Origin: Brenneria goodwinii
Lineage (GTDB): Bacteria > Pseudomonadota > Gammaproteobacteria > Enterobacterales > Enterobacteriaceae
Assembly (NCBI RefSeq): GCF_002291445.1
Contig: NZ_CP014137.1
Location: 5,296,731-5,360,730 of the forward strand
DNA length: 64,000 bases
Direction of reading: 5' to 3'
Shown: positions 1 to 6,882 of the stretch, piece after piece
Layout of the letters: each line of letters starts with the position of its first letter
How positions within the stretch are numbered: the stretch's first letter is position 1
The notes under the pieces: generated by a model
Databases searched by the model: none
Seen by the model: the letters and a program-made list of their open reading frames with translations, nothing else
What the model was told of the DNA's origin: nothing
Translations under genes and position numbers: made by a program

Positions 1-822
1 GTTGTTGAACTAAAGGTGATCGAGAAGCCTGCCGATGCGGTGTTTACTCCCGGCATGATCAATATCATTGATGAACCGCTGGAAAAACCGGATACGCTGA
101 CACCGGGGAGCGTACAGGCGCAGGCGGGGGATTTGGCTTACCGCTGTATAAAACGCGCCACTGAATTGGCGATGGCGGGAGAGGTGAGCGCTATCGCCAC
201 CGCGCCGTTGAATAAAGAAGCGCTGCACTTGGCCGGGCATATGTATCCGGGTCACACGGAACTGCTGGCGAAGCTGACCAATAGCCGTGATTACGCCATG
301 GTGCTGTATACCGATAAGCTGAAAGTTATTCACGTATCGACGCATATTGCGCTGCGTAAGTTTCTCGATACGCTGAGCTGCGAACGCGTTGAAACCGTGA
401 TTGCGATGGCCGATACTTTCCTTAAACGGGTCGGATATACGCATCCGCGTATTGCGGTTGCCGGGGTCAATCCGCATGCGGGGGAGAACGGCTTGTTCGG
501 CGATGAGGAGATCAGGATCGTATCGCCTGCGGTTGAGGTCATGAAAGGCAAAGGCATTGATGTATACGGCCCCTGTCCGCCGGATACCGTCTACCTACAG
601 GCGTATGAAGGGCAATATGATATGGTGGTGGCGATGTATCACGATCAGGGCCACATCCCGTTGAAGCTGCTGGGTTTCTATGATGGAGTCAATATTACCG
701 CCGGGCTGCCTTTTATTCGTACCTCCGCCGATCACGGCACCGCGTTTGATATTGCCTGGACAGGAAAAGCGAAGTCTGAGAGCATGGCGATCTCAATCCG
801 GTTGGCCATGCAACTCGCTTAA
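1..822 (+). CDS. pdxA2: PdxA2-type 4-phospho-sugar-acid dehydrogenase (5' partial)
   Basis: The reading frame is open to the left edge, so the N-terminus (roughly 50-60 residues of a ~330-residue family) is missing. The visible part carries the PdxA-family hallmarks: GHTELLA with a metal-binding His, the VAGVNPHAGE stretch, YHDQGHIP, and the C-terminal SADHGTAFDIA motif. PdxA enzymes oxidise a 4-phosphorylated hydroxy acid with NAD and decarboxylate the product. In vitamin B6 synthesis the substrate is 4-hydroxythreonine 4-phosphate; the PdxA2 branch works on D-threonate or D-erythronate 4-phosphate in sugar-acid catabolism. The adjacent DeoR-type regulator, and the absence of the usual pdxA partners ksgA and surA beside it, favour PdxA2. 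That substrate assignment is inference. A cytosolic enzyme is expected. Confidence 0.85.
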   Translation, partial: VVELKVIEKPADAVFTPGMINIIDEPLEKPDTLTPGSVQAQAGDLAYRCIKRATELAMAGEVSAIATAPLNKEALHLAGHMYPGHTELLAKLTNSRDYAMVLYTDKLKVIHVSTHIALRKFLDTLSCERVETVIAMADTFLKRVGYTHPRIAVAGVNPHAGENGLFGDEEIRIVSPAVEVMKGKGIDVYGPCPPDTVYLQAYEGQYDMVVAMYHDQGHIPLKLLGFYDGVNITAGLPFIRTSADHGTAFDIAWTGKAKSESMAISIRLAMQLA

Positions 823-924
823 TTTTAGGATGATTTTCTATGGCTAATCGGCATCTTGGTTAAATAAATGGATATCGTCGTGGGGCAAACATTGAGTGAT
901 GCTTTCCGCGTGAGCGGAGATAAA

Positions 925-1683
925 ATGAAGGGGCAAAGCCGTCTTGATCAGATTATGGATTATCTGAAAAGCCATAATCTGGTGACGGTGGATGAACTTG
1001 TTACCGTCATTGATGCTTCCCCGGCGACGATTCGCCGCGATCTGATCAAACTGGATGAACAAGGCGTGATCAGCCGCACCCACGGCGGCGTCACGCTTAA
1101 CCGATTTATTCCCGCCCAGCCGACCACCAACGAAAAACTTCAGCGTAACTTACAGGAAAAGCAGGCTATCGCCCGCTATGCGGCGACGCTGGTACAGCCG
1201 GGCAGCGCGGTGGTGCTGGACGCGGGCACGACGACGCTGGAACTGGCGCGTAACCTGACGCACCTGCCGCTGCGGGTAATCACCGCCGATTTGCAAATCG
1301 CGCTGTTTCTGTCCGAGTTCAAACAGATTGAAGTGACGATCATCGGCGGCCGCATTGATGACAGTAGCCAATCGTGTATTGGCGAGCATGGCCGGCGCCT
1401 ATTACGCAGTATTTACCCGGATATTGCGTTTATCAGTTGCAACTCGTGGAGTCTGGAAAAAGGGATTACCACGCCGACGGAAGAAAAAGCCGGCGTGAAG
1501 CAGGATCTCGGCCTGAACGCCAGCCGCCGGGTTTTGCTGGCTGACAGCAGTAAATACGGCGCCTATTCATTATTTTGCGTCACGCCGCTATCCGACTTGT
1601 CGGATATCGTCACCGACTCAGGGCTCCCGCCCGAGGTTCAGGCCCAGCTTAATGCGCAGCCGTTTAATTTGACGCTGGTGTAG
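925..1683 (+). CDS. DeoR-family transcriptional regulator
   Basis: A 252-residue protein with the standard DeoR layout. An N-terminal winged helix-turn-helix includes the ATIRRDLIKLDEQG recognition segment and the THGGV turn. A C-terminal sugar-phosphate sensor domain has the VLDAGTTT and LADSSKYG motifs. The ATG at 925 is preferred because GGAG lies 5 bases upstream and it gives the usual family length; an in-frame ATG at 868 would add 19 residues with no family counterpart. It lies about 100 bases downstream of the pdxA2-like gene on the same strand. It is therefore likely to control that sugar-acid catabolic operon in response to a phosphorylated intermediate, which is inferred from context only. 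Confidence 0.85.
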   Translation: MKGQSRLDQIMDYLKSHNLVTVDELVTVIDASPATIRRDLIKLDEQGVISRTHGGVTLNRFIPAQPTTNEKLQRNLQEKQAIARYAATLVQPGSAVVLDAGTTTLELARNLTHLPLRVITADLQIALFLSEFKQIEVTIIGGRIDDSSQSCIGEHGRRLLRSIYPDIAFISCNSWSLEKGITTPTEEKAGVKQDLGLNASRRVLLADSSKYGAYSLFCVTPLSDLSDIVTDSGLPPEVQAQLNAQPFNLTLV

Positions 1684-1722
1684 CGCGGCGGCCAGCCCGA
1701 AACCGGGCTGGCCGCATTGCGG

Positions 1723-2601
1723 TTACTTCATACTGGCGGCCATGGCGTCGACATTATGCTTAAAGGCCGCGGTGTAGGTGGCGGCAGGGCCGGATGCATC
1801 GGTTAATGATTCCGGATACAACTCTCCGCCGGGCTGGGCGTCGCTGGCGTTGGCGATCTGTTTAACCAGACGGGAGTCGGTCTGGTTTTCAATGAAGTAG
1901 ATTTTTATCTTCTCTTCTTTTATCTGCTTGATAAGCGAAGCCACTTTTTTACTGCTGGCTTCCGATTCGGTGGAATAACCCACCGGCGACAAAAATTTCA
2001 CGCCGTAAGCCTGGCTGAAATAGCCGAAAGCGTCATGGCTGGTCAGCACCTTGCGTTTTTCCTGCGGAATATCGGCAAAGGTTTTTTTCGCGTAGCGATC
2101 CAGCTCCTGTAGCTGCTGGATATAAGCCTCGCCCTGCTGGCGGAAGTAGTCGGCGTTCTGCGGATCGACGGCGGCTAACGCATTTACAATGTTGCGCGCA
2201 TAGATCACTCCATTGCCTATATTGTTCCAGGCATGGGGATCGGTTTCGATTTTGCCGTCCTCTTCCATCTGTAGCGTTTTAATCCCGTCAGAGGCGGTGA
2301 TCACCTTTCCCTGATAGCCGGAAGCGGTAATCAGCCGATCCATCCATCCTTCCAACCCCAATCCGTTGACGAAAACGACATCGGCTTTAACCAGCGTTTT
2401 GCTGTCTTTGGGAGACGGCTCGAATTCATGCGGGTCGCCGTTCGGCTCAACCAGATCGGTTACCGTGACGCGATCGCCGCCGATATGGCTCACCATATCG
2501 CCCAGTACGGAGAAGCTGGCGACCACTTCCAGGTTTTTGGCCATGGCCAGCGGACTGAGCAGCAGGCCGGATAATGCAATTGCGAGTATTGAACGTTTCA
2601 T
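1723..2601 (-). CDS. metal ABC transporter periplasmic binding protein (ZnuA/TroA-like)
   Basis: A 292-residue cluster A-I substrate-binding protein. A Sec signal peptide ends at about residue 23 (AMA|KN), and three likely metal-ligand histidines lie in DPHEFEPS, DPHAWNN and SHDAFGYF. The long His-rich loop typical of ZnuA is absent, being replaced by a short acidic stretch (MEEDGKIETD). It is the last gene of a three-protein ABC operon, after the ATPase and one permease. The start at 2601 has GAGGGAAAA in front of it. Together with the Zur box at the operon head, zinc is the likely cargo; Mn or Fe cannot be excluded from the sequence. It should bind metal in the periplasm and deliver it to the permease. 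Confidence 0.85.
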   Translation of the reverse strand: MKRSILAIALSGLLLSPLAMAKNLEVVASFSVLGDMVSHIGGDRVTVTDLVEPNGDPHEFEPSPKDSKTLVKADVVFVNGLGLEGWMDRLITASGYQGKVITASDGIKTLQMEEDGKIETDPHAWNNIGNGVIYARNIVNALAAVDPQNADYFRQQGEAYIQQLQELDRYAKKTFADIPQEKRKVLTSHDAFGYFSQAYGVKFLSPVGYSTESEASSKKVASLIKQIKEEKIKIYFIENQTDSRLVKQIANASDAQPGGELYPESLTDASGPAATYTAAFKHNVDAMAASMK

Positions 2602-2630
2602 TTTTCCCTCATAAACCCATGAATGACGAA

Positions 2631-3485
2631 TCAGCGGCGCGTGCGTAACATGCCGCCGTTTTGACCGAAACAAACCGAAAAACAGAAAAATAGCGTGATA
2701 GTCAGAATAATGGCCGGGCCGGCGGGAAGGTCGGCATAATACGACCAGATCAACCCAATCAGGCTGGCTATCATGCCGAGGACAATCGCCGTCGCCAGCA
2801 TGATGGGAAGCCGCTGGGTCCAGAAACGGGCGCAGGCGGCCGGCAGCATCATCATGCCAACGGCCATCAACGTACCCAGAAGTTGAAAACCGGCGACCAG
2901 ATTCAGCACCACCAATGACAAAAACAACGCGTGGATCAGCGCCCGATAGCGGCCTGATGCGATGCGTAAAAACGTGACATCGAAGGATTCGATAACCAGC
3001 GCCCGATAAATGACGGCGAGCACGATAAGGGAGCAGGAGCCGATAAGGGCGATGTCGACCAGCGCGGATCGATCGATAGCCAGAATGGAGCCGAATAGCA
3101 CATGCAACAAATCGATACTGGAACCGCGCAGCGAAACCAGCGTCACGCCCAGCGCCAGCGAACCCAGATAGAAACCGGCGAAGCTGGCGTCTTCTTTCAA
3201 TTCCGTCCGGCGGCTTACCAGACCGGACAGCATCGCGACCGCCAGCCCGGCGATAAATCCGCCGATCCCCATCGCCAGCAGCGACATGCCGGAAACCAGA
3301 TAACCGATCGCCACGCCGGGCAATACGGCATGGGAAAGCGCATCGCCGATCAGACTCATTCTTCTCAGCAGCAGGAAACATCCCAACGGAGCCGCGCTTA
3401 ACGTCAGTGAAAAACAGCCAATCAACGCCCGGCGCATAAAGCCGAATTCGGCAAACGGCGTACTGATTAAATCGAATAACATCAT
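2631..3485 (-). CDS. metal ABC transporter permease (ZnuB family)
   Basis: A 284-residue polytopic inner-membrane protein of the ABC-3 family, with about eight hydrophobic helices and the conserved segment SLIGDALSHAVLPGVAIGY near residue 45. The start is placed at 3485 because the ATG overlaps the stop of the upstream ATPase gene (ATGATG/TGA), implying translational coupling. It forms the membrane channel of the importer, taking metal from the binding protein encoded 29 bases downstream. Gene order ATPase-permease-receptor with a single permease differs from E. coli znuACB (divergent) and from sitABCD (two permeases), so this is a ZnuABC-like paralogue rather than a direct orthologue. Confidence 0.85.
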   Translation of the reverse strand: MMLFDLISTPFAEFGFMRRALIGCFSLTLSAAPLGCFLLLRRMSLIGDALSHAVLPGVAIGYLVSGMSLLAMGIGGFIAGLAVAMLSGLVSRRTELKEDASFAGFYLGSLALGVTLVSLRGSSIDLLHVLFGSILAIDRSALVDIALIGSCSLIVLAVIYRALVIESFDVTFLRIASGRYRALIHALFLSLVVLNLVAGFQLLGTLMAVGMMMLPAACARFWTQRLPIMLATAIVLGMIASLIGLIWSYYADLPAGPAIILTITLFFCFSVCFGQNGGMLRTRR

Positions 3486-4186
3486 GAGACCACGCTCCGC
3501 AGAGGCGGGAAGGCACGCTCTTTCGGCCGGTTGGTCAAAATAGACTGGCTCGCTCCCCAACGGTGGCCGCCGTTGGCTAATTGCAGTACCTGCGGAAAAT
3601 ATTCTTCAACCACATCCAGATCGTGCAGAACCGCCAGGATCGTGCGGCCTTCCGCATGTAGCCGGCGGATGATCCTCAGCAGCGTCCGGGTCGTTTGGGC
3701 ATCAATACCGGTAAAGGGTTCATCAAGCAGGATCAGCGGCGATTGCATGAGCAACAGACGAGCAAACAGAATGCGCTGTAATTGTCCGCCGGATAGTTTG
3801 CCGATGTGTTGATGGGCGTATTCCGCCATGGCAACCGCTTCCAGCGCCTGCATCGCCCGGTTGCGCCATTCGGCGCTGATGCCGCGTAGTATGCCGCGGT
3901 GGGGCAAACAGCCCATCAGCACCAGATCGCAAACGCTGACGGGAAATTGCCGATCAAATTCGGAGAGCTGCGGCAGATAGCCAAGCGCATTTTTTCCGCT
4001 TTCAGCAATGCGAAAGGAACCGGAAAGCGCAGGCAGCAGGCCGGCCAGCGTTTTCAGCAGGGTCGATTTTCCGCTGCCGTTAGTACCGATAACCGCCGTC
4101 AGCGATCCTTGATTAAAACAACCGCTCAGCGTTCCCAGCGGGGGTTGGCCTCTGTAGCCGAAAGAGAGTTCGCGCAATGTGATCAT
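3482..4186 (-). CDS. metal ABC transporter ATP-binding protein
   Basis: A 234-residue ABC ATPase with Walker A GTNGSGKST, signature LSGGQ and Walker B LILLDEP, followed by the H-loop VLHDLD. It energises the metal importer from the cytoplasmic side. The ATG at 4186 begins MITLRELSFGY, the normal family N-terminus. The start codon overlaps the stop of a 34-codon mini-gene immediately upstream (ATGA), and its own stop overlaps the permease start, so the three cistrons appear translationally coupled. Confidence 0.85.
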   Translation of the reverse strand: MITLRELSFGYRGQPPLGTLSGCFNQGSLTAVIGTNGSGKSTLLKTLAGLLPALSGSFRIAESGKNALGYLPQLSEFDRQFPVSVCDLVLMGCLPHRGILRGISAEWRNRAMQALEAVAMAEYAHQHIGKLSGGQLQRILFARLLLMQSPLILLDEPFTGIDAQTTRTLLRIIRRLHAEGRTILAVLHDLDVVEEYFPQVLQLANGGHRWGASQSILTNRPKERAFPPLRSVVS

Positions 4187-4287
4187 GGCAGCATTACCGC
4201 CCAGCCAACCAGTAACCACAGCAGTGACAGCAGCGTTAATACCAGCAGTACACGTTTTGTCGCGGAGAGAGAGTATAGACTTGTCAT
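4183..4287 (-). CDS. 34-residue single-helix membrane mini-protein, first cistron of the metal operon
   Basis: Read directly from the sequence: ATG at 4287 to TGA at 4185-4183, 34 codons. The N-terminus is polar (MTSLYSLSATKR), followed by one long hydrophobic run (VLLVLTLLSLLWLLVGW) and a short tail ending MLP. The stop overlaps the ATG of the ATPase gene in an ATGA junction. The gene lies 24 bases downstream of the Zur box. The ribosome site is weak (GGTAAG about 10 bases before ATG). It resembles other single-pass small membrane proteins associated with transporters in general form, but I do not recognise a family. It could be a regulatory subunit of the ABC permease or only a leader that couples translation. 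Confidence 0.5.
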   Translation of the reverse strand: MTSLYSLSATKRVLLVLTLLSLLWLLVGWAVMLP

Positions 4288-4307
4288 CGTGGTCTGCTTA
4301 CCGATTA

Positions 4308-4330
4308 AAAATGTTATGATATAACATATC
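4308..4330. promoter_or_regulatory. Zur box (zinc-uptake repressor operator)
   Basis: The 17-base core ATGTTATGATATAACAT (4311-4327) is an inverted repeat with a single central asymmetry. It matches the gammaproteobacterial Zur consensus (GTTATaaTATAAC core) at nearly every position. It lies just upstream of the mini-gene and the metal ABC operon, which it should repress when zinc is plentiful. The match is visible; Zur binding is inferred. Confidence 0.8.
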
Positions 4331-4765
4331 AAATAAAGCGGAAGAAGAAAGAGGTAAAAAAGTTTTTCTATCGGAATAGCCGATCTTTTTCCGCCGGGGA
4401 TGTTGTAAACACGACGTGATTAGCGGATATCGTCAATTACTAAAGGAGCGGGAACGCAGGGCGGCTACGGTGTGAGGCTTCACCAGCGCGCCTCTCCAGC
4501 AACCCAATAGTATGCGGATGAAAGAGCGTTTAGGAGGAGATCCCCCGGCATATCGTTACTCGTTCTCGTCATTAATACGACATATTGCCTTCATACGGCC
4601 TCATTATGCTCGCATAGGTGTTCGGGCAAGACATTCTCTTGCCATCGAGAATGCCTGAACCTGCAGCGATCGCGCGAAAACGGGGTAAGAGGCTCATCAT
4701 GACATATCGTTGTTTGTACCGCACTGCCCGCGTTTCCATCCACTTAATGATCCGGGAGTGTTTTG
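4331..4765. other. intergenic region between metal operon and metallophosphoesterase gene
   Basis: About 430 bases with no convincing gene. It holds the divergent upstream regions of the Zur-controlled operon and the phosphoesterase gene. An imperfect hairpin with arms ACATTCTC and GAGAATG lies near 4630-4655. No clear Pho box or second Zur box was found. Confidence 0.5.
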
Positions 4766-5923
4766 ATGAAATTCTCCAGACAACTTCATACCGTACTGCG
4801 CGTCTGTGGCGTAGTGGCATTGTTAGGTAGCGGGGCCGCTCATGCGGAAAAATTCACCGTAGCCGTCATTTCCGATACCCAGAACTATACCGACGTTACG
4901 CTGCCGCAGCCGCGTGGAGTGAATACTTTTGTTCAGCAGATGCAGTATCTGGTCGATACCCGTAAAGAGAAGAACCTGGTCTTCGCCACCCATGTCGGCG
5001 ATGTGGTGCAGCACGGCGATGGCCGCTTTCGCACCGGTATGGTCGGCCAATATACGCTCTGGGATACGCGCACCGAATGGGACTATGCCAACCTGGCGCT
5101 GTCGGTGCTGAGCGACGCCGGCATTCCTTTCAGCGTGGTGCCGGGCAACCACGACTATGGCAACTACTCCTGGTACAAAAGCCACGGCGGTCCCGGCGCC
5201 AATCGTCCACTGGCGGGCGGCAGCGTCTGGAACATGTATTTCGGCCCCGACTCCCACTTTTTCGCCGGTAAGACATGGTATGGCGGCGCCTACAATAACG
5301 GTATGAACAGCTATCAGATATTCAATGCCGGCTCGGCGCAGGTACTTCACCTGGCCCTGGAGATGGAACCGACAAGCGAGGATCTGGCTTGGGCGCAGCG
5401 CGTACTGGATACCCATCCGACACTCCCCGTCATTGTCACCACGCACGAATGGCTCGACCCGAATTTTACCGGGGAAACAACGCGTTCCAACGACTATGAC
5501 GCGTATTTCTCCGGCACCGATCATCTTCCCCCGGATAGCGTATGGGATACTTTTATACGCAAAAACAAGCAGATATTTTTATTGTTGAGCGGCCACGACT
5601 GGACGCCCACCGTTACAGGCGTATCGCAAGGGCAGAATTTGCGCACCGATAACAATGATGCGGGTTACCCGGTCTATCAACTGGTGCAGGACTATCAGGG
5701 CAATACCATCGGCGCGGATGGCAAGCCGGGATCCGCCAACGGCGGCGCCGGATGGCTGCGATTTATCGAGTTCGATACTACAACCAGAAAGATGCATTTC
5801 TACACCTATTCGACGCTACTTGATAAATATGCCGGCCGCAATGGCGAGTCCACCTTCGGCGTTGCGCCGGGTTACTCGGATTTCACGCTTGATTTCCCGC
5901 CTCAGCTATCAACCGTGCAGTGA
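4766..5923 (+). CDS. secreted calcineurin-like metallophosphoesterase
   Basis: A 385-residue protein. The N-terminal Sec signal peptide is cleaved around AHA|EK, near residue 28. It carries the ordered metallophosphoesterase motifs VISDTQNY, HVGDVVQHGD, VPGNHDYG, THEW and LLSGHDW, which supply the Asp, Asn and His ligands of a dinuclear metal centre. The first motif is D-x-Q rather than D-x-H, as in several exported phosphodiesterase-like members. The ATG at 4766 is used because CGGGAG lies 8 bases upstream. The substrate cannot be read from sequence; a periplasmic or extracellular phosphate ester is likely. It stands alone, followed by a strong bidirectional terminator shared with ssb. Confidence 0.75.
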   Translation: MKFSRQLHTVLRVCGVVALLGSGAAHAEKFTVAVISDTQNYTDVTLPQPRGVNTFVQQMQYLVDTRKEKNLVFATHVGDVVQHGDGRFRTGMVGQYTLWDTRTEWDYANLALSVLSDAGIPFSVVPGNHDYGNYSWYKSHGGPGANRPLAGGSVWNMYFGPDSHFFAGKTWYGGAYNNGMNSYQIFNAGSAQVLHLALEMEPTSEDLAWAQRVLDTHPTLPVIVTTHEWLDPNFTGETTRSNDYDAYFSGTDHLPPDSVWDTFIRKNKQIFLLLSGHDWTPTVTGVSQGQNLRTDNNDAGYPVYQLVQDYQGNTIGADGKPGSANGGAGWLRFIEFDTTTRKMHFYTYSTLLDKYAGRNGESTFGVAPGYSDFTLDFPPQLSTVQ

Positions 5924-6003
5924 CGGGCGCTCTCCAGGCTGAAAATGGTGCGCCGTATCTGGCGGCGCTTTATTCATTAAATCCGCAACATAAATAAGCA
6001 TAA

Positions 6004-6044
6004 AAAAAGTTTACAGGGCGTGTTGCATCCGCTGTAAACTTTTT
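6004..6044. terminator. bidirectional terminator between phosphoesterase gene and ssb
   Basis: A 13-bp inverted repeat (AAAAAGTTTACAG ... CTGTAAACTTTTT) closes a 15-base loop. It has A and T runs on both sides, so it can end the plus-strand phosphoesterase transcript and the minus-strand ssb transcript. Confidence 0.8.
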
Positions 6045-6108
6045 AAGCAATTATTTGATTTAAAAGTATTTAACCATCAAACATTACATGTACGATACAG
6101 TTCCGCAC

Positions 6109-6648
6109 TTAAAACGGAATGTCGTCGTCGAAATCCATCGGCGGCTCGTTGCTTGCTGCCGGTGCGTTATTCTGCGCCGGGCGTGAAGGCTGAGGCTGAG
6201 CTTGCGCGCCGCCGCTGAACTGGTTGCCGCCCTGCTGCGGTTGCTGGGGTTGGCCCCATCCGCCGGATTGCTGTCCTCCGGCCGGCGCGCCACTGTTTTG
6301 ACGGCCGCCCAGCATTTGCATGGTGCCGCCAATGTTGACAACCACCTCGGTGGTGTAACGTTCCACGCCGGACTGGTCGGCCCATTTACGGGTTTGCAGC
6401 GAACCTTCAATGTAAACCTGAGAACCTTTGCGCAGGTATTCGCCAGCGACTTCGGCCAACTTGCCGAACAGCACGACGCGGTGCCATTCGGTTTTCTCTT
6501 TCTGCTCGCCGGTTTGCTTATCACGCCAGCTATCGGACGTGGCCAGTGTGATGTTGGCGACTGCACCACCATTCGGCATGTAGCGAACTTCCGGGTCCTG
6601 CCCCAGATTTCCGACAAGAATCACTTTATTAACGCCTCTGCTGGCCAT
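6109..6648 (-). CDS. ssb: single-stranded DNA-binding protein SSB
   Basis: A 179-residue protein. The OB-fold occupies about residues 1-112 (MASRGVNKVILVGNLGQDPE onward). A Gly/Gln/Pro-rich linker follows, and the acidic tip MDFDDDIPF is the docking site for partner proteins. It coats single-stranded DNA in replication, recombination and repair as a tetramer. It is divergent from uvrA, the standard enterobacterial arrangement, and the shared intergenic region carries a LexA-like box. Confidence 0.98.
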   Translation of the reverse strand: MASRGVNKVILVGNLGQDPEVRYMPNGGAVANITLATSDSWRDKQTGEQKEKTEWHRVVLFGKLAEVAGEYLRKGSQVYIEGSLQTRKWADQSGVERYTTEVVVNIGGTMQMLGGRQNSGAPAGGQQSGGWGQPQQPQQGGNQFSGGAQAQPQPSRPAQNNAPAASNEPPMDFDDDIPF

Positions 6649-6775
6649 GCTCGTCTCTCCTGATGAATCAATTTATATAGAGTATAAACGATCGATTTTA
6701 GCATGATAAAAGTATCTATCATACCTGCGAGACTGAATCAAAAATGAATGTAAGGATTGCAACGATTGCGCTTGA

Positions 6776-6795
6776 TACTGGATATCCATTCAGCT
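6776..6795. promoter_or_regulatory. LexA-like SOS box upstream of uvrA
   Basis: TACTGGATATCCATTCAGC keeps the CTG-N10-CAG spacing and most of the E. coli uvrA box, with one change in the left arm (CTGG for CTGT). It lies between divergent ssb and uvrA and should put uvrA, and possibly ssb, under SOS control. Confidence 0.7.
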
Positions 6796-6882
6796 TTTTT
6801 TGTGCCATACTTGCACGTTTCGAACCGGTTGTCTCCGTCAGCGAGATGATGCAAAACTGTATTTATTCCGGGAAGTGTGTGA

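Noticed and set aside
840..863. A seven-codon frame with a good ribosome site between the dehydrogenase and regulator genes
   Set aside because: Too short to support; could be the decayed start of a lost gene or a chance match.
2602..3516. An extended 597-residue reading frame joining the metal-binding protein to upstream sequence
   Set aside because: The N-terminal half is an antisense-quality shadow of the permease gene; the real receptor starts at 2601 with a signal peptide and ribosome site.
6084..6617. Alternative 177-residue frame within ssb
   Set aside because: It is a frame-shifted shadow of ssb, which is fully accounted for by the conserved protein in its own frame.
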